From: Yarrowia lipolytica | Lineage: Eukaryota > Ascomycota > Dipodascomycetes > Dipodascales | Reading direction: 5' to 3' | Length of the DNA stretch: 64,000 nucleotides | Assembly: GCF_001761485.1 (NCBI RefSeq) | Contig: NC_090770.1 | Span: 1,612,001 to 1,676,000, forward strand | Shown: in pieces, positions 22,174 through 32,268 of the stretch | Layout: the number at the start of each line of letters is the position of its first letter | Position numbering within the stretch: the stretch's first letter is position 1 | Notes under the pieces: model-generated | What the model was told of the DNA's origin: nothing | Databases searched by the model: none | What the model saw: only the letters and a program-made list of their open reading frames with translations | Translations under genes and position numbers: made by a program

Positions 22174-23761
22174 AGAGCTTACTCTCAACTGGCAACTGGG
22201 GAGTAACACTTCTTGCAGTTGAGACTTGGTTGAAAAATGATCAAGTTGCAGGAAAAATAAGCCGACTGTAGTATGTTATATGTCTGTGTCGTGTTTGTGT
22301 TGTCAGTCGTCTCTTCGAAAAATGTTGGCAGTGAAACAGATGGTCACAGAAGTTGAAGCGTCATCAGTTGTTGTAACGATACCCAGGTATTTCATGGTAT
22401 TCCATGGTGTTGTTGGATGCTGCGTGTTGAACCTTTTGTGTCATAAAAACACGATTTGCGTCACAACTGCCAAAAAGTCCTCAGTGGCGCCTATCGAACG
22501 GAGGAAGCATAAATACTCACTCAAGCCGCCCCTTTCTTAGCCGGTGACAAAAAGCAGCCGTCTTTTTCAGTTTTCGAGACCAATCACGTACTAGGGCGGG
22601 TTCTTGGCGATGAAGGTTCACATGAATAGAGGATTCTGGAGAATCTGTAAATTGGGGGTGTATTTATATTCCACAAACAGACAATTAAGCTATAGGTGAT
22701 ATGCGACCTCAAACTATGGCCTGATTTTCCCGTGCGGATACGTATCAAGATTTCTTATATAAAACCGCGAATTCGCCTCCATTCAACTCCAGCTTTGACG
22801 ATGTTCACTTTTTGAGTTCGAAGTAGTGCATATTAAAGTTTTCATCTCATTAGTCCCTGCATTATCGACGCAACCCAGAAATACAACTCGACGTTAGTTT
22901 ATCCCGAAAGGAATAAGCTTCGTGAAAATGGCCTGATTATCTGTTAAAAGTGGTCTGATTATATGGCAAGTTTATGGCACCGCAAGTTTATGGCACTCCC
23001 TTCTTTAAGGTTACTCAACAAGCTGTTTTTAGCTTAAATTTCTCAACTGTTTTCTTCAAAACTGTGCATATATTGACATATCTCCACTAGCTTTCAACTA
23101 ACTCCGTAAATATTTGTTCAAAAACTTTGGTACATGCTTTCATGTTTGTATGATATGTTGTTTGTTAGAGAAGAATTAATTGGGAGTTTTAAAGTTATTT
23201 TCAATCATTTAATATTACTCAACAAACTACCAACTTTTTGTTAATTAACCTTAATTAACCTTAATTAACCTTTATCTGAGATTCTCCTCACTCGAAGAAT
23301 GGGTATCCTCAGGTGAGTCTTCGGAGTCATAGGACCATCAAACCTGTGAGACTTCTCCCCATGAAATAAAGTTATTCAATCGAGTTATTCAATCACGTGA
23401 TCTTCATTACTCCAGCTCGATGCTGGCATCAATTTGTACTTGGCCTCATAAGCAGCACTTTGTGGTTATAATCCGGGTCAACGTATGACTGGTCTTTTTC
23501 TGCGCGAACTTTCAATAAAAACTTCACTTGGGTGGACTGTCTCAATCATTACAAGTTCCTCCTCAGCAAAAAATGGCGACTTAGAACCAAAGGGCCCATC
23601 AAGCCAGCTCAGTACATCAATTCCATTCAAAGCATCTATAGCAAAACAGTAGAAAATACGAGGAGACTTAGTGACGACGGCTGCCAATAATGGAGGACTC
23701 GTATTTGCTGCTGCCCCCCAGGCCTCGGTGGGGGGTGCCGCTGGGGGAAGCCAGCCTCTCT
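22174..23761. other. AT-rich intergenic block with short direct repeats
   Basis: The stretch 22600-23400 is clearly more AT-rich than its surroundings and has no coding frames. It contains AAGTTTATGGCAC twice (about 22968-22998), GTTATTCAATC twice (about 23370-23392), and an 11-10-10-base TTAATTAACC run (23242-23272). It could hold the left flank of the pogo-like element, but I found no inverted repeat matching the right flank. Confidence 0.5.
23242..23272. repeat. TTAATTAACC tandem repeat
   Basis: Three consecutive 10-base units of TTAATTAACC lie in the AT-rich block left of the pogo-like gene. Confidence 0.85.
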
Positions 23762-26700
23762 TCAAACTAGCTCAAGCATGCCATGGTCAGCCAGAAGCCT
23801 TTGGGCTTTCTGGAGCGCTTCTGCTGATGGCAGCTTTAGAACGAAGCCAGTCTGTAATGTGGGTGCCTCGTAGGGGGTAATGGCATCCTGCTGTGCCAGT
23901 GAAAACACATTATAGGGGGTATCTTGGATCCAGGACGCAGAGCCGGGGGTATCAAAAAGACCAAGGGTACTGACGGAGCCAGGGATATCTTGTTTTTCAG
24001 ACAGCGAACGTGAAATGGTGTCAACAGAGACGTCGAAGCAACTGGGACCGTCGCAATCATCGTCAGAAATGACAATGGGGTCAAGATAGCGGCCAGGCCG
24101 TTCGCTAGGGGTATCAAAGACGCCAGAGGGCGGAGACGGGGGGGCATCTACAGCAACGGACTCTGGAGACGCAGCGGGCGGTCGTTTCCCTAAAGGTGGA
24201 CTGCTCCTTCGACCATTCATTCGGTTGTCCTTTGGAGCCTCGGTTGTCTTGTTCAGATACTCCGCCCGTTTTCTACGGACACTTGCGTTGCGCTGACGGG
24301 CATACTCGTTCTCCTTCTGGTACGCCGGGCAGTTGTTCTGGGCGAGCTTTGCATTTGAAAAGTGAAGCAATCTTTCAATCCCGCTGACGACGCGAGTCCG
24401 AGCCCCGTGTTCACAGCTCTTGTCAACAATTTCGATAGGACCCAGCCATGCCTCCCATGGAATAGCATCAATGGACTCAAGCACGTTTTCAATGGCCTGC
24501 ATGCGAATACCCTCAGCAGAGGGAATATTTGCCTCACCAACACGGTCGATGATATCGAGATTCTGCATGTCTTCGACAAGAGTATCAGCCTCGTTGGTCT
24601 CCCAGTCGTCAAACACTGGATCATCCACAATCTCAACCACCCGCGGAGTTGTGTCAGGCGTGGTCTGTGCAGCATTGCCCTGTTTCTCCCGTTCCGTAAT
24701 TCGCTTCAATATCGACTCTGTGGGCTTCACAGTAGGGTGTCCAGCGAAGACGGGGCTTGACCGGAAGCAGTTGTGGATGTGATCTGCAGGCAAGGCGAGG
24801 AGAGACTTATTGATGTAGTTGAACTTGTGCAGTACAGTGACTTTACCAGCTGTTCCGTTCAATCGTGAAGTCAAGTTGATAAACTCGTTCTGAAGCTTTT
24901 TCGACTCGGACTTAAGTCGGCAGATCGGTCCAAGGTCGAGTGGCTGCGTGAACGGTGTGGAGTTCGGAGGAAGAAAAAACAGCTTGACGTGTGCCATTTC
25001 GGGCCATTTCTTGGAGAGAGACCAAGCTCTGTGGTGAAACCCGACGTTGTCGAGGATCAGAGCGATCTTGCGATTTTCTCCTGCGCCTGATTCCCGCGAA
25101 AAGATGAGCATGTACTTGCAGAAGGTGACGGTGTCCATCCAGCCCCTATTTTGCTGAAAGTACCGCATCCCCATAGTGTTTCCAGGACCAGTAAGGCTAA
25201 GGGCCTCATCATCGGCAAGGACAAGCAGACGAATCACTTTGGACAGCTCATCCTCCGCTCTTCTAATTTCCCGCTTGTGATCATCTCGGGACTTGACTGC
25301 GTTGGAAACATCGGCTTGAAGGGCCTCCAGCCTTTTATGCTTGCTTTCCAGCTTACTTCTAGCGATATTGCTTTCAGTGACAATAGCAGCACGTCTAAGC
25401 TCGTCTTGAGCTATCTCGAACTCGGCAACATTGAAGCTGTCGCTTCGAACATCGATGGTGTCAGCTGCTGGAGGAAAATCTGCCAGCTTCGCCTCTAGAT
25501 CCTTCAGCTCACCCTCAAGAGCGGTAATCTCGGCTCCCACTTTCTGGATGTTCTTCTTGTAGCCCTTCAATATCTTCTCCTCCGCTTGGAACTTCTTGTT
25601 GGCGCCTTGGGCAACCACCTCGAGAGTTGCGACAGAACCCTCCAGCTCTCGAACTTTTGTCGTTCTCTCCTTGATGATCGGAAGCAAAAGCTCACTGCTG
25701 AACAGGGTTTCCCGGCCCCCAGGAGGCTCGAAAATCTCTTCGCCTTCGAAAGGACACGCAGGTTTCCACTGCTCGAGTTTCACAGCCATAAGATTAGCAA
25801 CCTGGTCGGCGTGGCATTTCTTGGCTGCATTGTAGATCTCCTCGGCCTCATCGGCTTTAGCCTCCAGGGTCCGGTGTCGTGCCAACAGCTCCTTCTTCTC
25901 CGCAGAACCCCTAGGTAAATCTTTGTGGGCTTCGTGGGCCTGGTCTCTGAGCTTGTCGATTTCTTGGTGCTTCACCAAGAGCTCCAGGAGACGGGCTTCC
26001 TCCTCCTTACACTCCTCTTTAGCTGCTGCTTCCATTTCCTCTACGATATGGGCCGGACGTGGTGCAGCGTTGAAATTGAGGTAGTTTTGGTAGGAGGAGG
26101 CCCACCCAGGGTAGTGTGTCTTGCCGATAATGCACGTTGTGATCTTTCTTGACCCATCCACGTTCATGCAGAAGTTCAAGGTATACGTGGGGTCTCCCTT
26201 GATACGTCCAGCGTAAGGCCCAGCAGACCAAACCACGCTGCCGACATTGTCAAAATTGGCGTATTGGCAGGTTTGGTTAACATTGAAGATGCAATCAGGC
26301 GGGTAATTCTGCAGACCATTCCAGCAGAAACCCAAGTTTTTTACGGCATGGGTTTCGCCCACCAAGCCTCGATCGCCATATTGGCTAAGGCGTCGGTGCT
26401 GACTGTGCAAGAGTACTTTTCCGATCCATTCGTGGCGTGGAAGGTCCTTCATCCTGTAAATTTCCCGGTACAGAGGCTGTACCTCGAGAATTCGAAACAA
26501 GCACTTTTCAGCCACCATGCTCGCAAACTGATTGTCGAACTGAACGTTCTCAGAACATGTGCCAAGCACATGAACAGTAAACTGCTCCAGGTATGGGAAT
26601 CTGCAGTCCTTGGGGCTGTTGTCGAACGTTTTGGAGTTTCGTTTAATCGCATATCCAGCTGTCCGGTAGGCGCGCTTCTCTAGGTGTTTGTCGTGTTCCT

Positions 26701-27205
26701 CGACCGACCTAGGAGTGTTGATCTCTTTGGAGAAAACGCCGAGTTGGTGCAACATTTCCTCCTCGGTAATCTCTTGCTTTTTTACTCTCTTTTCAAGCTG
26801 GACACGCATATTTCCGAGGGCGTCGGCTTTGGCTCTGTCGACATGCATTCTGCCAGAGATTCTTACAAATTCTCTTTTCCGCTTTTGGGGCACCCGAGCC
26901 AGTGGACTTGTTGGAACCACATGGCTGTGGAGAACCTGCTGTGCCACCTCATTGGAGACAAAATAGTGGGGCTGGTCGGGAGCTCGTTCAGGCGCTTCAT
27001 GGGGACCAATATCGCTATCTGAAGCTTCAAGATCCCACATTTCTGTATCGGATGATTCATGATGGGCTGCTGCTGATGTGGGTGTCGCTGTCGGTATCAT
27101 CGCTAAAGCCGTGGGTATCGCCGTAGGTATCTCCCAGCCGGGGCCGTTTGGTGAGTGTTGGGTACCACCGTGAGGTGTCTCGACACGAGGTATCATTTCA
27201 GGCAT
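23762..27205 (-). CDS. pogo/Fot1-like transposase-derived protein with large coiled-coil insertion
   Basis: A single open frame of 1147 codons from the first true ATG at 27205. Recognisable pogo/Fot1 (DDE_1) signatures: CIFNVNQT (about 306-312, where the family has FN.DET), ALILDNVGFHH (Asp about 719), and FLPPNSTPFTQPLDLGPI (Asp about 757). The first acidic position is therefore Asn and the next is Gln. Between the first and second catalytic blocks about 290 residues (roughly 383-675) of Lys/Glu-rich coiled coil are inserted, so the spacing is about 409 residues instead of roughly a hundred. The N-terminus (1-130) is disordered; residues 140-290 occupy the place of the DNA-binding domains. 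The C-terminus (850-1147) is disordered with two SUMO-interaction-like motifs (VVEIVDDP about 856; PIVISDDD about 1043) and repeated FDTP/DTP motifs. No stop or frameshift interrupts it. This suggests recent activity or selection on a domesticated protein. Terminal repeats were not identified. Confidence 0.8.
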   Translation of the reverse strand: MPEMIPRVETPHGGTQHSPNGPGWEIPTAIPTALAMIPTATPTSAAAHHESSDTEMWDLEASDSDIGPHEAPERAPDQPHYFVSNEVAQQVLHSHVVPTSPLARVPQKRKREFVRISGRMHVDRAKADALGNMRVQLEKRVKKQEITEEEMLHQLGVFSKEINTPRSVEEHDKHLEKRAYRTAGYAIKRNSKTFDNSPKDCRFPYLEQFTVHVLGTCSENVQFDNQFASMVAEKCLFRILEVQPLYREIYRMKDLPRHEWIGKVLLHSQHRRLSQYGDRGLVGETHAVKNLGFCWNGLQNYPPDCIFNVNQTCQYANFDNVGSVVWSAGPYAGRIKGDPTYTLNFCMNVDGSRKITTCIIGKTHYPGWASSYQNYLNFNAAPRPAHIVEEMEAAAKEECKEEEARLLELLVKHQEIDKLRDQAHEAHKDLPRGSAEKKELLARHRTLEAKADEAEEIYNAAKKCHADQVANLMAVKLEQWKPACPFEGEEIFEPPGGRETLFSSELLLPIIKERTTKVRELEGSVATLEVVAQGANKKFQAEEKILKGYKKNIQKVGAEITALEGELKDLEAKLADFPPAADTIDVRSDSFNVAEFEIAQDELRRAAIVTESNIARSKLESKHKRLEALQADVSNAVKSRDDHKREIRRAEDELSKVIRLLVLADDEALSLTGPGNTMGMRYFQQNRGWMDTVTFCKYMLIFSRESGAGENRKIALILDNVGFHHRAWSLSKKWPEMAHVKLFFLPPNSTPFTQPLDLGPICRLKSESKKLQNEFINLTSRLNGTAGKVTVLHKFNYINKSLLALPADHIHNCFRSSPVFAGHPTVKPTESILKRITEREKQGNAAQTTPDTTPRVVEIVDDPVFDDWETNEADTLVEDMQNLDIIDRVGEANIPSAEGIRMQAIENVLESIDAIPWEAWLGPIEIVDKSCEHGARTRVVSGIERLLHFSNAKLAQNNCPAYQKENEYARQRNASVRRKRAEYLNKTTEAPKDNRMNGRRSSPPLGKRPPAASPESVAVDAPPSPPSGVFDTPSERPGRYLDPIVISDDDCDGPSCFDVSVDTISRSLSEKQDIPGSVSTLGLFDTPGSASWIQDTPYNVFSLAQQDAITPYEAPTLQTGFVLKLPSAEALQKAQRLLADHGMLELV

Positions 27206-30200
27206 CAATCAATTGGCTGTGTATCTTTCTGTCGAGTGCCACGTCGCGACTATCGAGTAGGGAGGTGTAAACCTAAGCTACGATCAACCTACAAGATATA
27301 TATATATTATATATATATCCAACCCTGCCCCACTCTGCTGATGTAGGGGCCCAAAACTATATCCTGCACGGCAGTACATACGACCACAGTTGTACAGGAT
27401 AAAAGACAGAAACATTTACATTTAAAATATCATCATCTAAATATAATGCTCAAATGTTATAGTATATAAAAACTAAATTAGTACCGTATCTACTCTCTCT
27501 GTTTCATTACTGGCAAGTCACAGTACGATATCGTTTGTACTACAGTACATACTGTACTGTTGGCTGTGTAGCGTCTGTTGCTATGTCTCAGACCGTTACC
27601 CCACCTGGAGACGACGATGATCCGAATCTCCAGTGACTCTAGAACTTGCACTACTGTACATCCAGGGTTATTCAGGGGTACTGTAGTCAGCAGTGTTGTA
27701 CTCGCCTAACGTCTGGTTACTTTAATCTCTTGATGAAGAGATCTGCGGTTCCCTTTCGATTGTACCCTACATCTTCGTTTCCATCGTCTAGTGACTCTGG
27801 TGCTATAGTCCATCGAGACAATAAAACGTCTTTCTCTACAGTGTACACAGTAGCTACAACATGTACTGTATTTTCTGTATCTTCCTACACCTGGGCACTA
27901 CTGGACTTTCGTGTGCCAATCTCGCTGCTTTTAGTAAAAGAAACAATAAACGATAGACTGATATAGCGGTGTCCTCCACCAACCCTCGGCCTTCACCAGT
28001 TCTCCCACTGTTATGTCTCCACGTTCTCTTCGGTTGACCCTTGCATAACCCTCAACCTCGCATACAAAGCCTGTGTATGTACTTGCTGGAAAGGATCCAC
28101 CTCAATCAATACCACAAGGGTGTCTCTTCCACAAACGTGATCTAACCGAATCATCCACTTTCATCCCCTTGTCCTGTTGCCTTCATTCGTCCCCATTTCA
28201 TCTAATCTAAGGTACATACTGTACTGTACAAACTGCACCTTTATCTCTATCGGTACGGGCGTACACTGTGACTCGCCATCATATATCCCACTTGATTGAG
28301 GTCTCTGCCAGTTCCCTTTTCTCTTCAGTCTTTTGTGATCTGCCTTCACCCGCTTTGTCTTCCTTCTAGCAGCTGTCTTTTGCTCTAGCCCTCTCAATGT
28401 TGTTGTTAGTTAGACCTGGGAAATATGTCCTGGAGACTCGCGCAGATCACTTTTTAGGCCTGGGATTCATATCTCTGATCTCTCACATAACACACTACTT
28501 GTAGTTCTGTCTCTTTAGTCCGCTGCGGATTTCAGGGTCCTGAAACAGTTCACTTGTGTAGACATCGAGTATGTACTGTATGTACTGTACGAGTATCGTC
28601 TACATTGTATGTACACCACTATAGCTGTTGCAAATGTTCTCCAAGTCGATATAGACTGTTTCCGGGTTGGAATTATGTCAAATATATTGAAATAGGTCAG
28701 GAGGATCACCATGGGGAGTTTGGTCGGATAGCGACTGTTCAGCTCTCGTACAAGCGTACAGCCAAAGTAGTACTTTACACGCACAATACTTGCACTGATT
28801 GGAGAAGCCCAGTAACCGTCCGGATGCTTCGGTAGAGTCCCTGGTGCACTTTTCTGAGTGTCGATAACTCCACCGTTGGATTTCCAGTACAAGTAAAAAG
28901 TTTCGAGGTGGAACCATGCCCTAGTCTCAAAGCAAGTAATGTATAAGTATTATATAATACATTAGTTGATATATTTGTTGTAGATACATTCTCCAACTGA
29001 GAGACTCTAGTACAAGTAAGTACAGTACAGTACTGACAGCATGTACTGCTTGTTGTACTTAACCATTCTGCTAAACAATCGGACTGTGTATACACCCCAC
29101 CTCACATGACTTCACGTGACCGCACTCCCGCACTCCACACCAATCGCCGTTCACAACCGCCATTATGATGAGTATTCAACGGGTCTCAAACTCTGTTCCA
29201 CGGCTGCGGAGCTCCGGCTTGCTCTGAACTGTGGAGCGGGGCGGACAATGAGCGTGAAGAATTACGGACCCTGGAGGCACCTCGAAATGCATCTGATGGA
29301 CACTGTGGACTGTGGGGGGAACAGGTGCGGGGTACACTGGTGAAATTAGACTTTTGATAGTGAAAATTTGAGGGGGGCGATTGGGGAGCGTAATAGTCGG
29401 GGTTCGGAAGGATATCTGGGATATATGACACTATAATAGCGTTTCAGAGGGTCTCAATTGTGAATTATCGTTTTTAAATCGTCAAAAACAGTCAAAACCC
29501 GCATTTTACACACGTATATCCCCAAACACCGCCGAACTAGATGCGGCGGTTTTTTTATTTAAGATTTGAAATATGCATGGTAAAAGTTTATATTCCAGCC
29601 ACAAACACCATTTAATGATAGTGTAATCAGAAATTGCCGGCGGTGATAGCTGCTGATTGAGCTTTGGAAACGGAAAAACCAGAGCCGAAACTGGCTTATT
29701 TTGAAGACACAAAAACGACGGGGACACAAAAATTACCACCTCGCTAACAAAAAATGAGCAAATATGGAATCTCAAAAGAACCTGAGATGCACCGATTTAG
29801 GTCCGCGTTGACAATCCCCTTCTAGAGACCCTAACCCTAACTCTGGGGTAGATGCATATGCCAAGACTGCGATTAAGAGTTGGATTTTTGATGAATTTTG
29901 GCGATATTTCGGGTTGTGGGAAAGGGATTTGGATGGTTGTTATATTGATTTGTTTGAGATTGTTCCCATTATTCGAATTTCAAGATATTTCGCGGATATT
30001 CCGTGTCCTCGCTCTTTTGGGTAGAGTTGTCTGTTTGGGATCGCGTTTTTTATGCATCATCTGCATCGGAACATGCATATATGCAGGTATACGTGTGACG
30101 ATGTGGGGCGAGTTTTCCAGCAAAAAAAAGACACATCGACAACGACTGAATAATCAAGAGGCGAAAAAAATGACGATATATAAGATGGTCGATCGTCGCT

Positions 30201-30252
30201 GTTATTTCTGCATCATAGCATCCCAGCTTCTCTCTACATCCCCATTCCCACC
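27206..30252. other. 3 kb intergenic region and amine oxidase promoter
   Basis: No supported gene. An AT palindrome of alternating TA lies at about 27296-27319. GTACTGTACTGT-type clusters occur at 27535-27560, 27650-27680, 28215-28230, 28565-28600 and 29010-29040. The last 300 bases form the promoter of the amine oxidase gene, with a TATA box at 30177. Short opposed frames at 29116-29431 show no family features. Confidence 0.55.
30177..30184 (+). promoter_or_regulatory. TATA box of the amine oxidase gene
   Basis: TATATAAG sits about 75 bases before the ATG, the same spacing as for the alcohol dehydrogenase in this window. Confidence 0.7.
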
Positions 30253-32268
30253 ATGACTCCCCACCCTTTCGATCAGCTCTCCGTTCAGGAGATGGAGAGC
30301 GTTGTGCGAGTGGTCAAGTCCAACCATTCGGGCAAGTCTCTTCACCTCAAGTCCATTGGCACCGAGGAGCCTCCCAAGGCGCTGATGGCTCCTTTCCTTG
30401 CAGCCAAGCGAGCTGGCAAGAACCCCGTTCCCCCCCCTCGAATCGCACATGTCATCTACTATGTTCTGGAGGACAAGTTGGTGAACCAGTGCTGGGTCGA
30501 TGTTCCTTCCGCCAAGGTTGTCAAGTCCGAGGTGCTCAAGAAGGGCATCCATCCTCCCATTGATCCCTGGGAGGCCAACGAGGCCTTCGAGGCCGCCTTT
30601 GACCATCCTCTGGTCAAGGACGCCATCAAGAAGTGCGGCGTGGAGCATCTGATCGACAACCTCACAATTGACGGCTGGATGTACGGCTGTGACAGCGAGA
30701 TTGACATGCCCCGGTACCTGCAGATGCTGGTCTACTGCCGAGATCCCAAGACCAACCACCAGGACTCCAACATGTACGCCTTCCCCGTTCCGTTTGTTCC
30801 TGTCTACGACGTGCTGGAGAAGAAGCTCGTTCGAGTCGACTATTGCGCCACCGGTGGAGACGATGACGACGCTGCCGTCGAGGGCGTTGGCAACTACGAC
30901 ACCCGACCCGAGGGAAAGAACTGCATCGAGCACTGTGTCACCAACGACTATCTTCCCGAGCTTCAGGACAAGATGCGAACCGACCTCAAGCCCTACAACG
31001 TGTTGCAGCCCGAGGGTCCCTCTTACCACATTGACAGTGACGGCTACATCAACTGGCAAAAGTGGCACTTCAAGGTCGGATTCACTCCCCGAGAGGGTCT
31101 GGTGATCCACGATGTCCACTACGACGGCCGATCCACCTTCTACCGACTGTCCATGTCCGAGATGGCGGTTCCCTACGCCGATCCCCGGCCCCCTCTGCAC
31201 CGAAAGATGGCGTTTGATTTCGGCGACTGTGGAGGAGGAAAGTGCGCCAACGAGCTGACTCTGGGCTGCGACTGTCTTGGTACCATCCGATACTTTGACG
31301 GCAACGTGTGCGACCCCGAGGGCAACGTGTTCACCCGAAAGAACGTCATCTGTATGCACGAGCAGGATGACGGTATCGGCTGGAAGCACACTAACTACCG
31401 AACCGACGTGGTTGCCATCACCCGACGACGAATTCTGGTTCTGCAGACCATTCTGACCGTGGGCAACTACGAGTACATCTTTGCCTGGCACTTTGACCAG
31501 TCTGCCGGAATCCAGCTGGAGATCCGAGCCACCGGAATCGTCTCCACCCAGCTTATCGACGCCGGCAAGAAGTCCAAGTTTGGCACCATTGTCTCTCCCG
31601 GAGTCATGGCCGCCTCTCACCAGCACATTTTCAACGTGCGAATGGACCCTGCCATTGACGGCCATCAGAACACAGTTGTGGTCAACGACACCGTTGCTCT
31701 GCCCTGGGACGCCAAGAACCCCCATGGAATCGCCTTTGAGAACACCAAGACCCCCATCGAGAAGTCGTGCTACCTGGACTCGGACATCCAGAAGAACCGG
31801 TACCTCAAGATCTGCAACGAGAACAAGATCAACCCCATCTCCGGCAACCCCGTGGGCTACAAGATTGGAGGTCTGGCCACCGCCATGCTGTACGCTCAGC
31901 CCGGCTCCGTTTCGCGAAACCGAGCCGCCTTTGCCACCCACCACTACTGGGTCACCAAGTACAAGGACCAGGAGCTGTTTGCCGGCGGCGTGTGGACCAA
32001 CCAGTCTGCCAACGAGGTCGGCGGAGTCCAGGATGCCGTTGCCCGAAACGAGAACGTGCGAAACGACGACGTGGTTCTCTGGCACTCCTTTGGTCTCACT
32101 CACCACCCCCGAGTCGAGGACTTCCCCGTCATGCCTTGCGAGATTATGAAGATCCATCTGTCGCCCAACGATTTCTTCACCGGCAACCCTTCTGTTGACG
32201 TGCCCAAGTCCAACCAGACTTTCAATCGATCCGTCGAGGTCAAGGACTGTCGATCTTGCAAGATCTAG
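30253..32268 (+). CDS. Copper amine oxidase (TPQ-dependent primary amine oxidase)
   Basis: A 671-residue copper-containing amine oxidase. It oxidises primary amines to aldehydes with release of ammonia and hydrogen peroxide, in yeasts normally in peroxisomes and used when amines are the nitrogen source. The topaquinone precursor is Tyr406 in the motif N405-Y-E-Y. The catalytic base is Asp310 (YADPRPP). Copper ligands are His456 and His458 (SHQHIF) plus the His in LTHHPRVEDFP (617/618). Length fits the family (about 650-700). The C-terminus ends S-C-K-I, not a standard SKL-type peroxisomal signal, though C-K-I could be a weak variant. Codon bias is high, which leaves a 651-codon empty frame on the opposite strand. 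The start is the first ATG, in CCACCATG context. Confidence 0.97.
   Translation: MTPHPFDQLSVQEMESVVRVVKSNHSGKSLHLKSIGTEEPPKALMAPFLAAKRAGKNPVPPPRIAHVIYYVLEDKLVNQCWVDVPSAKVVKSEVLKKGIHPPIDPWEANEAFEAAFDHPLVKDAIKKCGVEHLIDNLTIDGWMYGCDSEIDMPRYLQMLVYCRDPKTNHQDSNMYAFPVPFVPVYDVLEKKLVRVDYCATGGDDDDAAVEGVGNYDTRPEGKNCIEHCVTNDYLPELQDKMRTDLKPYNVLQPEGPSYHIDSDGYINWQKWHFKVGFTPREGLVIHDVHYDGRSTFYRLSMSEMAVPYADPRPPLHRKMAFDFGDCGGGKCANELTLGCDCLGTIRYFDGNVCDPEGNVFTRKNVICMHEQDDGIGWKHTNYRTDVVAITRRRILVLQTILTVGNYEYIFAWHFDQSAGIQLEIRATGIVSTQLIDAGKKSKFGTIVSPGVMAASHQHIFNVRMDPAIDGHQNTVVVNDTVALPWDAKNPHGIAFENTKTPIEKSCYLDSDIQKNRYLKICNENKINPISGNPVGYKIGGLATAMLYAQPGSVSRNRAAFATHHYWVTKYKDQELFAGGVWTNQSANEVGGVQDAVARNENVRNDDVVLWHSFGLTHHPRVEDFPVMPCEIMKIHLSPNDFFTGNPSVDVPKSNQTFNRSVEVKDCRSCKI

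Noticed and set aside
29825-29845. Telomere-like CCCTAACCCTAA, and GGTTAGGG words near 62874 and 62911
   Set aside because: Only one or two units each, inside ordinary intergenic DNA; the Y. lipolytica telomere unit is different as far as I recall.
30202-32157. 651-codon open frame on the strand opposite the amine oxidase
   Set aside because: It mirrors the amine oxidase codons almost exactly; strong C/G third-position bias removes stops from that antisense frame. The peptide is Val/Gly/Leu-rich without any domain.
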